Shown here piece after piece: positions 41,461-51,038 of a stretch of 64,000 nt of DNA. Source of the DNA: Streptomyces diastatochromogenes (GTDB lineage: Bacteria; Actinomycetota; Actinomycetes; Streptomycetales; Streptomycetaceae); NCBI GenBank assembly GCA_026913215.1, contig JAPTYK010000001.1:4526001-4590000 (forward strand). The letters run 5' to 3'. The translations under genes and the position numbers were made by a program. The notes beneath the pieces were generated by a model. That model ran no database searches and had not been told where the DNA came from. It saw only the letters and a list, made by a program, of their open reading frames with translations. Position 1 is the first letter of the stretch. The number at the start of each line of letters is the position of its first letter.

Positions 41461-43428
41461 CTACGGCCGCCAGCTCCACGGGCGGCCGTCCGCGCCCAGG
41501 CCGACCACGACCGGGCCCCGGGCCGCCAGGTGGAGCGCGGTCGAGACGGCCGGTCCCTTCCGCGTACGGAGCCGGCCGCCGGCCTGAGGGCGACACGGCC
41601 CTCCTCGTCCGTGCCGAGCAGGACGGTCCCGAGCGCCCGGGAGCGGGCGGCGACCACGCCCCGTAGCCGTCGAGACCCGCGTCGCCGTCCGGGCCGGTCA
41701 GCCGCGCGGCTGCCGGAGCCCGCAGGTAGAGCGCGCCGTCCGCGCTCGCCACCGTGGAGCCGGAGAGCGGCAGCGGGGCCCGCTGCGGGACCCCGTCCGC
41801 CCAGTGCCGTACGCGCTCCCGCCCGGCCGCGTACAGGTGCACCCGGCCGGACGCGTCGAGCGAGACCGCCAGGCCGTCCTGGACCTCTCCGCCGCCGGGC
41901 AGCGGCCGCCACGGGGACCAGGTGCCGTCCGCCGCCCGCACCCGCGTCGAGACGCCCTTGTCCGCGTTCCGCACGAAGAGGTGGACCCGGCCGTCCGGGG
42001 CCGCCACCGCCACCGGGGCGCCGATCCGGCGGCCCCGGTCGTCCCCGCGCTCCGGGTTCCCCAGGCCCCGCCAGGTCAGGAAGGGCCCGCCGGGAGCGCT
42101 GCTCCAGGAGCACCACCTCGCGGCGGTTGGCGGCGCCGTGCCCGTCGAGCGCGGCGAACCGCACCCGAGGAGCAGCACCCGGCCGTCGCCGAGCACCGCC
42201 GAGCCGAGCGCCGGGGCGAGCGGGCCGCCGCCCAGGTCCACCGGCTCGCCCCAGACCCCCGGCGCGGACTCCCGCCAGCGGACCGCGCGCAGCCCGAGCA
42301 CCCCGTACGCGGCGAGCCCGCCGTCCGGCTCCCCGGCGAGCGCCGGGCCGGGGCCCGGCCAGCGGTGGTGGGTGGAGCGCACCCAGCCCTTGCGGTTGGT
42401 CAGCGGCCGGTCGCCGCCGACGCCGTAGTCGCCGCAGCCCGAGGGGTTCCCGCAGGCCCAGGAGGGGCTGCCGCCGTACAGGACGAGCCGGGCCGCCTTC
42501 TCCTCCAGGACCTCGGGCGGGAGGTTCTTGGGCCAGTGGCGGTTGTAGTAGCCGCGGAAGGCGGTGGTGGTGAAGGCCGGGACCGGCGCGCCGTCCCGGA
42601 CCGCGTCGGCGACCCAGCGGCACAGCGCGGCCCAGGTGAAGGAGGCGACCGCGGTGTGGTCCCCGTGGTCGGAGTAGCCGGGCTGTTCGGAGTTCCGCTT
42701 CCGGGTGGCCTCGTCGCCCGTCTGGATGTCGGGGTCGGGGTCCAGGGTGTGCACGACGGTGGGCCGGTGGCGGCGGAGCAGCTCGGTGAGGACGTCGACC
42801 AGCCCGTCGTAGTCGTAGGTGCCGGCGCGGGTGACGGGGAGCCGGCCGACAGATGGGTCCGCAGCTCCAGGGCCCGGTCCTGCCAGAGGGCGGGCAGGGC
42901 CATGTAGCGGCGGCCGGCGTGCATCGGCAGGTCGAGGAAGACCAGCTCGACGCTGCGGGCGCCGTGGGCGAGGGTGTCGGACTCGGCGCGGTGGCCGCCG
43001 GGGAGCGTCAGGGCCTCCCGCCGCCACGGCGTGAACATCGGGAGGCCGAGCGCCGCCGCGTAGGACTGGCGCAGGCCCTGGCGGCGGGCGGCGGAGTAGG
43101 CCGCCCGGTCCGGGGGAGCGTCGGGCATCCCCGCGATCCGGTTCCGGCCGTTGTGCTCGCCGGCCGTCACGTACACGGAGACGAGCGGGACGCCCGCGTC
43201 GAGCAGCCGCTGCGTGTCCGGGTTCATGAAGTACAGGTCGTCGTCCGGGTGCGCGGAGAACTGCATGAGCAGCGCCCGCCCGGCCCGCCCGGAGGCGATC
43301 GGCCTGCCCGGCGCCGGGTCGGCGGTGGGCGCGGTCCGGCGGGGCTCCGGTACGGAACACCCGGCGGCGGCCGAGAGGACCGCGAGGGAGGCGGCGAGAA
43401 CCGTCCGCCGGCGGGGTGGAGTGTGCAC
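41461..43428 (-). CDS. PIG-L family deacetylase lipoprotein with C-terminal beta-propeller (frameshifted)
   Basis: About 655 aa, MHTPPRRRTVLAASLAVLSA with a lipobox ending AAGC (Cys24), so exported and lipid-anchored. The PIG-L/LmbE N-acetylglucosaminyl deacetylase domain starts with AHPDDDLYFMNPDT (zinc ligands HPDD). It continues HTLDPDPDIQTGD and a second histidine pair in YSDHGDHTAVASFTW. The C-terminal half has repeated beta units (GRVHLFVRNADKG, GRVHLYAAGRERV), like a propeller or sialidase-type domain. Frames change near 42848, 42145, 41660 and 41580. It probably trims a surface glycan. Convergent with tuf. Confidence 0.8.
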
Positions 43429-43509
43429 GACAGGCCCTTTCGCTCAAGTGCTCCCCTGGAAGACGGGTGTACGAGCGAGGCGGTTGTGTGCGGGGCGGAG
43501 CCGTCCGGG

Positions 43510-43547
43510 AAGATCACCGGAAAAGATCACCGGAGAAAGATCCCCGG
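43510..43547. repeat. Triple short direct repeat AAGATC(A/C)CCGG
   Basis: Three copies of AAGATC(A/C)CCGG at 43510, 43523 and 43537, in the divergent gap between the PIG-L gene and the YCII/ECF pair. The spacing of 13-14 bp is not a full helical turn. They may be a binding array or simple slippage. Confidence 0.65.
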
Positions 43548-43561
43548 AACGTGCGGGCGGA

Positions 43562-43588
43562 TGTCGAGCGGGCGATCCTGGTTCCGAC
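43562..43588 (+). promoter_or_regulatory. Putative ECF42-type promoter
   Basis: TGTCGA (43562-43567), a 17-bp spacer, then CGAC (43585-43588). This matches the reported ECF42 promoter pattern of TGTCGA at -35 and CGA at -10. It lies about 53 bp upstream of the YCII gene that pairs with the ECF42-like sigma factor, so it implies autoregulation. Confidence 0.55.
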
Positions 43589-43640
43589 CGGAGGGTGACG
43601 GCGCGCCACAGGGGCGGGCGGGACGGGGAGGACACCCGGG

Positions 43641-44002
43641 ATGAAGTACGTCGCGATGATCTACGGCAACCAGGCCAAGTGGGACTCCTTCCCGGCCGAG
43701 GCCTGGCCCGAGGCGATCGCCCGCCAGGAGGCCTTCAACGCCAGGTACCGCGAGAGCGGCGAGCTGCTCGGCGCGTACGGCCTCGCCGACGCGGCCGCCG
43801 CCCAGCTCGTCCGCCGCGTGGACGGCGCCCCGCCGTCACCGACGGCCCGTACCTGGAGACCAAGGAGTACCTGGCCAGCTTCTACCTGCTCGACTGCGAG
43901 AGCCCGGAGCGCGCCCGGCAGATCGCCGCCGACATGCCCTTCGCGGACGTCGAGCCCGTCGAACTCTGGCCGGTCCTCCACGAGTCCGCGGCGGACGTGT
44001 GA
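43641..44002 (+). CDS. YCII/DGPF-domain protein (one frameshift)
   Basis: About 120 aa, MKYVAMIYGNQAKWDSFPAE, with the ferredoxin-like YCII fold and the DGPF-type motif in VTDGPYLETKEYLASFYLLD. One G is lost near 43832. DGPF proteins are the genomic partners of ECF42 sigma factors, and the biochemical role is unknown. The gene overlaps the sigma gene by four bases (GTGA), so they are translationally coupled. Confidence 0.85.
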
Positions 44003-45248
44003 CGGACGCGGCGAGCGGGACCCCCGCGACCGAGGACCTGCTGCGCGCCTGCGCGCCGCAGGTCCTCGGCGCGCTCGTGCGCCGGTACGGGGACTTCGAC
44101 CTCTGCGAGGACGCCGTCCAGGAGGCGCTGATCGCGGCGGCCCGGCAGTGGCCCGAGGAGGGCGTGCCGGAGCATCCGCGCGGGTGGCTGCTCACCGTCG
44201 CCACCCGCCGGTACGTGGACCTGGTGCGCAGCGAGTCCGCCCGCCGGCGCCGGGAGGACGCCGTCGCGCTCGCCACGCCCGACTCCGCGCTCCTCGCGCG
44301 CGCCGCCGACGACCTGGACGCCGACCGGGACGACTCCTGTCCCTGCTCTTCCTCTGCTGCCATCCGGACCTGTCGCCGCCCAGCCGGATCGCGCTGACCC
44401 TGCGGGCCGTCGGCGGCCTCACCACCGCGCAGATCGCCGCCGCCTTCCTCGTGCCGGAGGCGACCATGGCGCAGCGGATCAGCCGGGCCAAGCAGACGAT
44501 CAGGGCCGGCGGGCTGTCCCTCGCGCCGCCGCGGGGCAGGAGCGCACCGCCCGCCTCGCCGAGGTGCGGCACGTGCTCTACCTCGTCTTCAACGAGGGCT
44601 ACACGGCCAGCGGCGGCGACGCGCTCACCGCGCCCGAGCTGTCCACGGAGGCGATCCGGCTGGCCCGGATGCTGCACCGGCTGGTCCCCGAGGACACCGA
44701 GACGGCCGGACTGCTCGCGCTGATGCTGCTCACCGACGCCCGCCGCCCGGCCCGCACGGGCCCGGACGGGGAACTCGTGCCGCTCGCGGAGCAGGACCGG
44801 GGAGCTGGGACGGGGCGCTGATCGCCGAGGGCGTGGAGCTGATCAGCCGCACCCTGCCGGCGGGCCGGGTCGGCCCGTACCAGCTCCAGGCGGCGATCGC
44901 GGCCGTGCACGACGAGGCCGCGTCCGCCGGGGACACGGACTGGCCGCAGATCCTCGCCCTGTACGAGCTCCTGGAGCGCACCGGGCCGGACAACCCGATG
45001 GTGACCCTCAACCGGGCGGTCGCCGTCGCCATGGTCCACGGCCCGAAGGCCGGCCTGGAGCTCCTGGACGGACTCGCGGAGGACCGGCGGCTCGCCCGGA
45101 ACCACCGCCTCCTCGCGACCCGCGCGCACCTGCTCGACCTCCTCGGCGACCGGGAGGGGCGGCCGCCGCCTACCGGGAGGCGGCCCGCCGCACGACCAGC
45201 GCGCCCGAGCGGCGCCATCTGACGGAGCGGGCCCGGCGCCTGGGCTGA
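43999..45248 (+). CDS. ECF42-like RNA polymerase sigma factor (four frameshifts)
   Basis: About 417 aa after correction. Region 2 includes YGDFDLCEDAVQEALIAAAR and HPRGWLLTVATRRYVDLVRS. Region 4 includes RIALTLRAVGGLTTAQIAAA and MAQRISRAKQTIR. A long C-terminal helical (TPR-like) extension (EVRHVLYLVFNEGYTASGGD, then YQLQAAIAAVHDEAAS) defines the ECF42 type, in place of an anti-sigma factor. Single bases are lost near 44335, 44540, 44800 and 45165. It is coupled to the YCII gene and probably transcribes its own operon. Confidence 0.87.
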
Positions 45249-45580
45249 GGGCGCGCGCGGCACGCCCATGCGCCCCGGCGCATGGGCGTACGTGACGTGG
45301 GGTACAGTCTTCGCCCCCGATTGGCGGCCGGAAGGCCCCGTATGGCAGACTGTCCAAGTTGCTCGGTTGAGTGCCGATGCTGCGCGCCTCCCGTCGGGAG
45401 GACCGGAAGCGAGTCCCACAGTACTCGTCGACCCCTCGGGTCGGACGTACGGGAATCTTCTGGGAAGCGTCAGCGGGGCGCCGACCAGGCACCCGGTGGG
45501 TGTTTCGCCCCCGGCCCGCGGTCATGGGACCGCGTCCCCTTGGTTGGGAGATCCCTAGGGATTTCTGCGTAGAGGGAACG
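45249..45580. other. Gap before the S10 operon: leader/promoter region, no gene seen
   Basis: No reading frame here has credible codon use or a recognisable product. It contains several G/C hairpins (for example CCCATGCGCCCCGGCGCATGGG near 45265) and probably the S10 promoter. I could not choose a -10/-35 pair with confidence. Confidence 0.6.
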
Positions 45581-45605
45581 CGACACGCCCGACCGCGTGG
45601 GTCGG
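45581..45605 (+). promoter_or_regulatory. Conserved leader element, copy 2 (rpsJ leader)
   Basis: The same 25 bp as 36938-36962, including the CCGACC/GGTCGG hairpin, 61 bp before rpsJ. Both copies are followed within about 25 bp by CCGGGTT. Confidence 0.6.
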
Positions 45606-45665
45606 AGACAGACGCAAACGCACCGGGTTCCAGAGCGTTAACGAGACAAAGGACTACTAGTAGCC

Positions 45666-45974
45666 ATGGCGGGACAGAAGATCCGCATCCGGCTCAAGGC
45701 CTACGACCACGAGGTCATCGACTCCTCGGCGAAGAAGATCGTCGAGACGGTGACCCGCACTGGTGCGTCGGTCGCGGGCCCGGTGCCGCTGCCCACTGAG
45801 AAGAACGTGTACTGCGTCATCAAGTCGCCGCACAAGTACAAGGACTCGCGCGAGCACTTCGAGATGCGCACGCACAAGCGCCTCATCGACATCCTCGACC
45901 CCACGCCGAAGACGGTTGACTCGCTCATGCGTCTCGACCTGCCGGCGGGCGTCGACATCGAGATCAAGCTCTGA
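45666..45974 (+). CDS. rpsJ: 30S ribosomal protein S10
   Basis: S10 (NusE) works in the 30S head and, with NusB and NusG, in antitermination and coupling. The intact 102-aa protein is MAGQKIRIRLKAYDHEVIDS. The tRNA-binding loop lies around KSPHKYKDSREHFEMRTHKR. First gene of the S10 operon; rplC follows after 13 bp. Confidence 0.98.
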   Translation: MAGQKIRIRLKAYDHEVIDSSAKKIVETVTRTGASVAGPVPLPTEKNVYCVIKSPHKYKDSREHFEMRTHKRLIDILDPTPKTVDSLMRLDLPAGVDIEIKL

Positions 45975-45987
45975 GGTGACGCGCGAG

Positions 45988-46632
45988 ATGGCTAAGAACA
46001 TCAAGGGCATCCTGGGCGAGAAGCTCGGCATGACGCAGGTCTGGGACGAGAACAACCGGGTCGTCCCGGTGACCGTCGTCAAGGCCGGCCCGAATGTCGT
46101 GACCCAGGTCCGTACGAACGACGTCGACGGCTACGAGTCGGTCCAGATCGCCTTCGGCGAGATCGACCCGCGCAAGGTGAACAAGCCCCTCAAGGGTCAC
46201 TTCGCCAAGGCCGACGTCACCCCGCGCCGCCACCTGGTGGAGCTCCGCACCGCTGACGCCTCCGAGTACACGCTCGGCCAGGAGATCACCGCCGAGGTCT
46301 TCGAGGCCGGCGTGAAGGTCGACGTCACCGGCAAGAGCAAGGGCAAGGGCTTCGCCGGTGCGATGAAGCGCCACAACTTCCGTGGTGGCAAGGCCTCGCA
46401 CGGTGCCCACCGCGTGCACCGCAAGCCCGGTTCGATCGGTGGCTGCGCCACCCCGGGCCGTGTCTTCAAGGGCATGCGCATGGCCGGTCGCATGGGCAAC
46501 GAGCGTGTGACCACCCAGAACCTGACCGTCCACGCCGTTGACGCCGAGAAGGGTCTGCTGCTCATCAAGGGCGCCGTCCCCGGCCCCAACGGTGGCCTCG
46601 TCCTGGTCCGCACCGCGGCCAAGGGGGTTTGA
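45988..46632 (+). CDS. rplC: 50S ribosomal protein L3
   Basis: An early 50S assembly protein with an extension reaching the peptidyl-transferase centre. The intact 214-aa protein starts MAKNIKGILGEKLGMTQVWD at ATG 45988. The long internal loop has GKSKGKGFAGAMKRHNFRGG and HRKPGSIGGCATPGRVFKGM. Second gene of the S10 operon, seven bases before rplD. Confidence 0.98.
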   Translation: MAKNIKGILGEKLGMTQVWDENNRVVPVTVVKAGPNVVTQVRTNDVDGYESVQIAFGEIDPRKVNKPLKGHFAKADVTPRRHLVELRTADASEYTLGQEITAEVFEAGVKVDVTGKSKGKGFAGAMKRHNFRGGKASHGAHRVHRKPGSIGGCATPGRVFKGMRMAGRMGNERVTTQNLTVHAVDAEKGLLLIKGAVPGPNGGLVLVRTAAKGV

Positions 46633-46639
46633 GGAACCG

Positions 46640-47290
46640 ATGAGCACCATTGACATCCTTTCGCCGTCTGGCGACAAGGCCGGGACCGTCGAGCTCCCCG
46701 AGGAGATCTTCGGCGCCAAGGTCAGCGTCCCGCTGATCCACCAGGTCGTCGTCGCGCAGCTGGCCGCGGCCCGTCAGGGCACGCACAAGACCAAGACCCG
46801 TGGCGAAGTCCGCGGTGGTGGCAAGAAGCCTTACCGCCAGAAGGGCACCGGCCGCGCCCGTCAGGGTTCGACCCGCGCCCCGCAGTTCGCCGGTGGTGGC
46901 GTCGTGCACGGTCCCGTGCCGCGTGACTACTCGCAGCGGACCCCGAAGAAGATGAAGGCCGCCGCCCTCCGCGGTGCCCTGTCGGACCGGGCGAACCACT
47001 CCCGCATCCACGTCGTCACCGGCGTGGTCGAGGGTGGCATCTCCACCAAGGCCGCCAAGACGCTGTTCGGCAAGATCTCGGAGCGCAAGAACCTGCTCCT
47101 GGTCGCCGAGCGCTCCGACGAGGCCGCGTGGCTGTCCGCCCGCAACCTGCCCCAGGTGCACATCCTGGAGCCGGGCCAGCTCAACACGTACGACGTGATC
47201 GTCTCCGACGACGTGGTCTTCACCCAGGCCGCCCTCGAGTCCTTCGTGTCTGGCCCCCAGACCGCTGAGACCGAAGGGAGCGACGCCTGA
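46640..47290 (+). CDS. rplD: 50S ribosomal protein L4
   Basis: L4 lines the exit tunnel. In E. coli it represses the S10 operon. The intact 216-aa protein is MSTIDILSPSGDKAGTVELP. The tunnel loop contains GGGKKPYRQKGTGRARQGS. The start at ATG 46640 follows GAGGAACCG. The stop overlaps the start of rplW (TGATG), so the two are coupled. Confidence 0.98.
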   Translation: MSTIDILSPSGDKAGTVELPEEIFGAKVSVPLIHQVVVAQLAAARQGTHKTKTRGEVRGGGKKPYRQKGTGRARQGSTRAPQFAGGGVVHGPVPRDYSQRTPKKMKAAALRGALSDRANHSRIHVVTGVVEGGISTKAAKTLFGKISERKNLLLVAERSDEAAWLSARNLPQVHILEPGQLNTYDVIVSDDVVFTQAALESFVSGPQTAETEGSDA

Positions 47291-47613
47291 TGACTGAGGC
47301 CGTCGTCACCAGCAAGACCTTCTCGGACCCGCGCGACATTCTCGTCAAGCCGGTCGTCTCGGAGAAGAGCTACGCCCTGCTGGACGAGAACAAGTACACG
47401 TTCATCGTCGCGCCTGGCTCCAACAAGACCCAGATCAAGCAGGCCGTCGAGGCGGTCTTCTCGGTCAAGGTCACCGGGGTCAACACGATCAACCGTCAGG
47501 GCAAGCGCAAGCGCACCCGCACCGGTTTCGGCAAGCGCGCCAACACCAAGCGCGCCATCGTGACCCTTGCTGAGGGCAACCGTATCGACATCTTCGGCGG
47601 TCCGACCGCCTAA
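47290..47613 (+). CDS. rplW: 50S ribosomal protein L23
   Basis: L23 sits at the tunnel exit and docks trigger factor and SRP. The intact 107-aa protein is MTEAVVTSKTFSDPRDILVK. The core KPVVSEKSYALLDENKYTFI and the long loop NRQGKRKRTRTGFGKR are both present. It overlaps rplD by one base and precedes rplB by 40 bp. Confidence 0.98.
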   Translation: MTEAVVTSKTFSDPRDILVKPVVSEKSYALLDENKYTFIVAPGSNKTQIKQAVEAVFSVKVTGVNTINRQGKRKRTRTGFGKRANTKRAIVTLAEGNRIDIFGGPTA

Positions 47614-47653
47614 CGGCGGTCTGGATCGTCCGGAATCGGACGAGGACTGAGAA

Positions 47654-48489
47654 ATGGGAATCCGCAAGTACAAGCCGACTACGCCGGGCCGTCGCGGCTC
47701 CAGCGTTGCCGACTTCGTCGAGATCACGCGGTCCACGCCGGAGAAGTCGCTGGTCCGCCCCCTGCACAGCAAGGGCGGCCGTAACAACACCGGTCGTGTG
47801 ACCGTCCGTCACCAGGGCGGTGGCCACAAGCGTGCCTACCGCGTGATCGACTTCCGTCGTCACGACAAGGACGGCGTGCCGGCCAAGGTCGCTCACATCG
47901 AGTACGACCCCAACCGCACCGCGCGCATCGCTCTCCTCCACTACGTGGACGGCGAGAAGCGCTACATCATCGCCCCCAAGGGTCTGACCCAGGGCGACCG
48001 CGTCGAGAACGGCCCGGGCGCGGACATCAAGCCCGGCAACAACCTGGCGCTCCGCAACATCCCGGTCGGTACCACGATCCACGCGATCGAGCTCCGTCCC
48101 GGTGGCGGCGCCAAGTTCGCCCGCTCGGCCGGTGCCTCCGTGCAGCTGCTGGCGAAGGAGGGCACGATGGCCCACCTCCGCATGCCGTCCGGTGAGATCC
48201 GTCTCGTCGACGCCCGCTGCCGCGCCACGATCGGCGAGGTCGGCAACGCCGAGCAGTCGAACATCAACTGGGGCAAGGCCGGCCGCAAGCGCTGGCTGGG
48301 CGTTCGCCCGACCGTTCGCGGTGTGGCGATGAACCCGGTCGACCACCCGCACGGTGGTGGTGAGGGCAGACCTCCGGTGGTCGCCACCCGGTCTCCCCGT
48401 GGGGTCAGAAGGAGGGTCGTACTCGTTCGCCGAAGAAGGCTTCGAACAAGTACATCGTCCGCCGCCGCAAGACGAACAAGAAGCGCTAG
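47654..48489 (+). CDS. rplB: 50S ribosomal protein L2 (one frameshift)
   Basis: L2 is needed for subunit joining and lies near the peptidyl-transferase centre. The 278-aa protein is MGIRKYKPTTPGRRGSSVAD. The signature [20 protein letters not shown] near the C-terminus is disrupted by loss of one A near 48366 (GGCAAGACC read as GGCAGACC). Beyond it the frame reads to KTNKKR and the TAG at 48487. Otherwise normal. Confidence 0.97.
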
Positions 48490-48501
48490 GAGCGGGTTTA
48501 G

Positions 48502-48783
48502 ATGCCGCGCAGTCTCAAGAAGGGACCCTTCGTCGACGGCCACCTCGTCAAGAAGGTGGACGCCCAGAACGAAGCCGGTACCAAGAACGTCATCAAGACC
48601 TGGTCCCGTCGCTCGATGATCATCCCGGCCATGCTCGGCCACACGATCGCGGTGCACAACGGCAAGACCCACATTCCGGTGTTTGTCACCGAGTCGATGG
48701 TCGGCCACAAGCTCGGCGAGTTCTCGCCGACGCGCACCTTCCGGGGTCACGTGAAGGACGACCGGAAGTCGAAGCGCCGCTAG
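48502..48783 (+). CDS. rpsS: 30S ribosomal protein S19
   Basis: S19 binds with S13 in the head and contacts the A-site tRNA region. The intact 93-aa protein is MPRSLKKGPFVDGHLVKKVD, with TWSRRSMIIPAMLGHTIAVH and GEFSPTRTFRGHVK in the C-terminal half. Normal length. It is followed by rplV after a 42-bp gap with a GGAAGGA RBS. Confidence 0.98.
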   Translation: MPRSLKKGPFVDGHLVKKVDAQNEAGTKNVIKTWSRRSMIIPAMLGHTIAVHNGKTHIPVFVTESMVGHKLGEFSPTRTFRGHVKDDRKSKRR

Positions 48784-48825
48784 TAGCGGGGTGGAATGAC
48801 CATGACAGACACTGGAAGGACAACC

Positions 48826-49173
48826 ATGGAAGCCAGGGCCCAGGCGCGGTACATCCGCGTCACGCCCATGAAGGCCCGCCGCGTGGTGGACCTTATCCGT
48901 GGCATGGACGCCACGGAGGCTCAGGCGGTCCTGCGTTTCGCCCCGCAGGCCGCGAGCGTGCCGGTTGGCAAGGTGCTGGACAGCGCCATCGCCAACGCCG
49001 CGCACAACTACGACCACACGGACGCCTCTTCGCTGTACATCAGCGAGGCGTTCGTCGATGAGGGCCCGACCCTGAAGCGGTTCCGTCCGCGTGCCCAGGG
49101 CCGTGCCTACCGGATCCGTAAGCGGACCAGCCACATCACCGTGGTCGTCAGCAGCAAGGAAGGAACCCGGTAA
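48826..49173 (+). CDS. rplV: 50S ribosomal protein L22
   Basis: L22 reaches into the exit tunnel at the macrolide constriction. The 115-aa protein starts MEARAQARYIRVTPMKARRV at ATG 48826, chosen over upstream ATGs because GGAAGGA precedes it and the family starts there. The beta-hairpin tip is in LKRFRPRAQGRAYRIRKRTS, with no insertion or deletion. Its stop overlaps the rpsC start by one base. Confidence 0.97.
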   Translation: MEARAQARYIRVTPMKARRVVDLIRGMDATEAQAVLRFAPQAASVPVGKVLDSAIANAAHNYDHTDASSLYISEAFVDEGPTLKRFRPRAQGRAYRIRKRTSHITVVVSSKEGTR

Positions 49174-50010
49174 TGGGCCAGAAGGTTAACCCGCATGGGT
49201 TCCGGCTCGGCATCACCACGGACTTCAAGTCCCGCTGGTACGCCGACAAGCTGTACAAGGACTACGTCAAGGAAGACGTCGCCATCCGTCGGATGATGAC
49301 GTCCGGCATGGAGCGCGCCGGCATCTCGAAGGTTGAGATCGAGCGCACCCGTGACCGCGTGCGTGTGGACATCCACACCGCTCGTCCGGGCATCGTCATC
49401 GGCCGCCGTGGCGCCGAGGCCGACCGCATCCGCGGCGACCTCGAGAAGCTCACGGGCAAGCAGGTCCAGCTGAACATCCTCGAGGTCAAGAACCCCGAGA
49501 TGGACGCCCAGCTGGTCGCCCAGGCCGTTGCCGAGCAGCTCTCCTCCCGCGTCTCCTTCCGTCGTGCCATGCGCAAGAGCATGCAGGGCACGATGAAGGC
49601 CGGCGCCAAGGGCATCAAGATCCAGTGCGGTGGCCGTCTCGGCGGCGCCGAGATGTCCCGCTCGGAGTTCTACCGCGAGGGTCGTGTGCCGCTGCACACG
49701 CTCCGCGCGAACGTGGACTACGGCTTCTTCGAGGCCAAGACGACCTTCGGTCGCATTGGCGTCAAGGTCTGGATCTACAAGGGCGACGTCAAGAACATCG
49801 CCGAGGTCCGCGCCGAGAACGCCGCTGCCCGTGCGGGTAACCGCCCGGCCCGTGGCGCCGGCGCTGGCGACCGCCCGGCCGGCCGTGGTGGCCGCGGTGG
49901 CGAGCGTGGCGGCCGCGCCGCAAGCCGCAGCAGTCGGCTCCGGCCGCCGAGGCCCCAAGGCCGAGGCTGCCGCCGCTGCTCCGGCTGAGAGCACCGGAAC
50001 GGAGGCCTGA
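49173..50010 (+). CDS. rpsC: 30S ribosomal protein S3 (two frameshifts near the C-terminus)
   Basis: S3 helps form the mRNA entry channel and has helicase activity. The protein of about 279 aa is MGQKVNPHGFRLGITTDFKS. The KH domain is in HTARPGIVIGRRGAEADRIR, and the C-terminal domain ends GRIGVKVWIYKGDV. The Streptomyces-specific tail (RRKPQQSAPAAEAPKAEAA) is out of frame owing to single-base losses near 49915 and 49955. TGA at 50008 is the inferred true stop. Confidence 0.96.
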
Positions 50011-50015
50011 CCGAC

Positions 50016-50434
50016 ATGCTGATCCCCGTAGGGTCAAGCACCGCAAGCAGCACCACCCGAAGCGCTCCGGCGCCAGCAAGGGTGGTACGCAGGTTGCGTT
50101 CGGCGAGTACGGCATTCAGGCCCTCACGCCGGCTTACGTGACCAACCGCCAGATCGAGGCGGCTCGTATCGCGATGACCCGCCACATCAAGCGTGGCGGC
50201 AAGGTCTGGATCAACATCTACCCGGACCGCCCGCTGACGAAGAAGCCCGCCGAGACCCGCATGGGTTCCGGTAAGGGTTCTCCGGAGTGGTGGATCGCGA
50301 ACGTCAAGCCGGGTCGGGTGATGTTCGAACTGTCCTACCCGAACGAGAAGATCGCGCGCGAGGCCCTGACCCGTGCGGCCCACAAGCTGCCGATGAAGTG
50401 CAAGATCGTGAAGCGCGAAGCAGGTGAGCTGTGA
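50016..50434 (+). CDS. rplP: 50S ribosomal protein L16 (one frameshift at the start)
   Basis: L16 positions A-site tRNA and shapes the peptidyl-transferase centre. The 139-aa protein from ATG 50016 should read MLIPRRVKHRKQHHPKRSGA. One C is lost in the run near 50034, so the start and body are in different frames. The body has GGTQVAFGEYGIQALTPAYV and MGSGKGSPEWWIANVKPGRV. Its stop overlaps the rpmC start. Confidence 0.96.
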
Positions 50435-50658
50435 TGTCGGCCGGTACCAAGGCGTCCGAGCTGCGCGAGCTGGGCAACGAGGAGCTTCTCAACAAGCTCC
50501 GCGAGGCCAAGGAAGAGCTGTTCAACCTCCGCTTCCAGGCGGCGACGGGTCAGCTCGAGAACCACGGTCGGCTCAAGTCCGTCCGTAAGGACATCGCCCG
50601 GATCTACACCCTGATGCGTGAGCGTGAGCTGGGCATCGAGACGGTGGAGAACGCCTGA
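50434..50658 (+). CDS. rpmC: 50S ribosomal protein L29
   Basis: L29 is at the tunnel exit beside L23. The 74-aa helical protein is MSAGTKASELRELGNEELLN, with LNKLREAKEELFNLRFQAAT and VRKDIARIYTLMRERELG. ATG 50434 is preferred to GTG 50431; both are possible. It overlaps rplP and abuts rpsQ (TGATG). Confidence 0.97.
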   Translation: MSAGTKASELRELGNEELLNKLREAKEELFNLRFQAATGQLENHGRLKSVRKDIARIYTLMRERELGIETVENA

Positions 50659-50939
50659 TGAGCGAGAGCAACGTGACTGAGAAGACCGAGCGCAACGCTC
50701 GCAAGGTCCGCGAGGGCCTGGTCGTCAGCGACAAGATGGACAAGACCGTCGTCGTCGCTGTCGAGGACCGCGTCAAGCACGCGCTGTACGGCAAGGTCAT
50801 CCGCCGTACGAACAAGCTCAAGGCTCACGACGAGCAGAACGCTGCCGGCATCGGCGACCGCGTCCTCCTGATGGAGACCCGGAAGCTGTCCGCCACGAAG
50901 CACTGGCGCGTCGTCGAGATCCTCGAGAAGGCCAAGTAA
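50658..50939 (+). CDS. rpsQ: 30S ribosomal protein S17
   Basis: S17 is a primary 16S-binding OB-fold protein. The intact 93-aa protein is MSESNVTEKTERNARKVREG, with VVSDKMDKTVVVAVEDRVKH and GDRVLLMETRKLSATKHWRV. It ends the S10 operon; hairpins follow before rplN. Confidence 0.97.
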   Translation: MSESNVTEKTERNARKVREGLVVSDKMDKTVVVAVEDRVKHALYGKVIRRTNKLKAHDEQNAAGIGDRVLLMETRKLSATKHWRVVEILEKAK

Positions 50940-50942
50940 TTA

Positions 50943-51019
50943 CCTGAGGGGTATCCCTCAGGTCAGTTCCGCCAGGCTCGGTCGGGGCTTCCTCGTGAAG
51001 CCCCGGCCGGGAACCGGCA
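50943..51019 (+). promoter_or_regulatory. Two hairpins between rpsQ and rplN
   Basis: ACCTGAGGG pairs with CCCTCAGGT at 50942-50963, and CGGTCGGGGCTTC with GAAGCCCCGGCCG at 50978-51009. They mark the S10/spc boundary. They may terminate partly or control rplN translation; neither has a T-tract. Confidence 0.6.
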
Positions 51020-51038
51020 GACAAATCAGGAGATAGAC

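Noticed and set aside
45249..45665. Small Arg/Gly-rich reading frames before rpsJ
   Set aside because: Codon use and composition do not fit real genes, and overlapping alternatives in all frames are equally open. It is read as promoter and leader.
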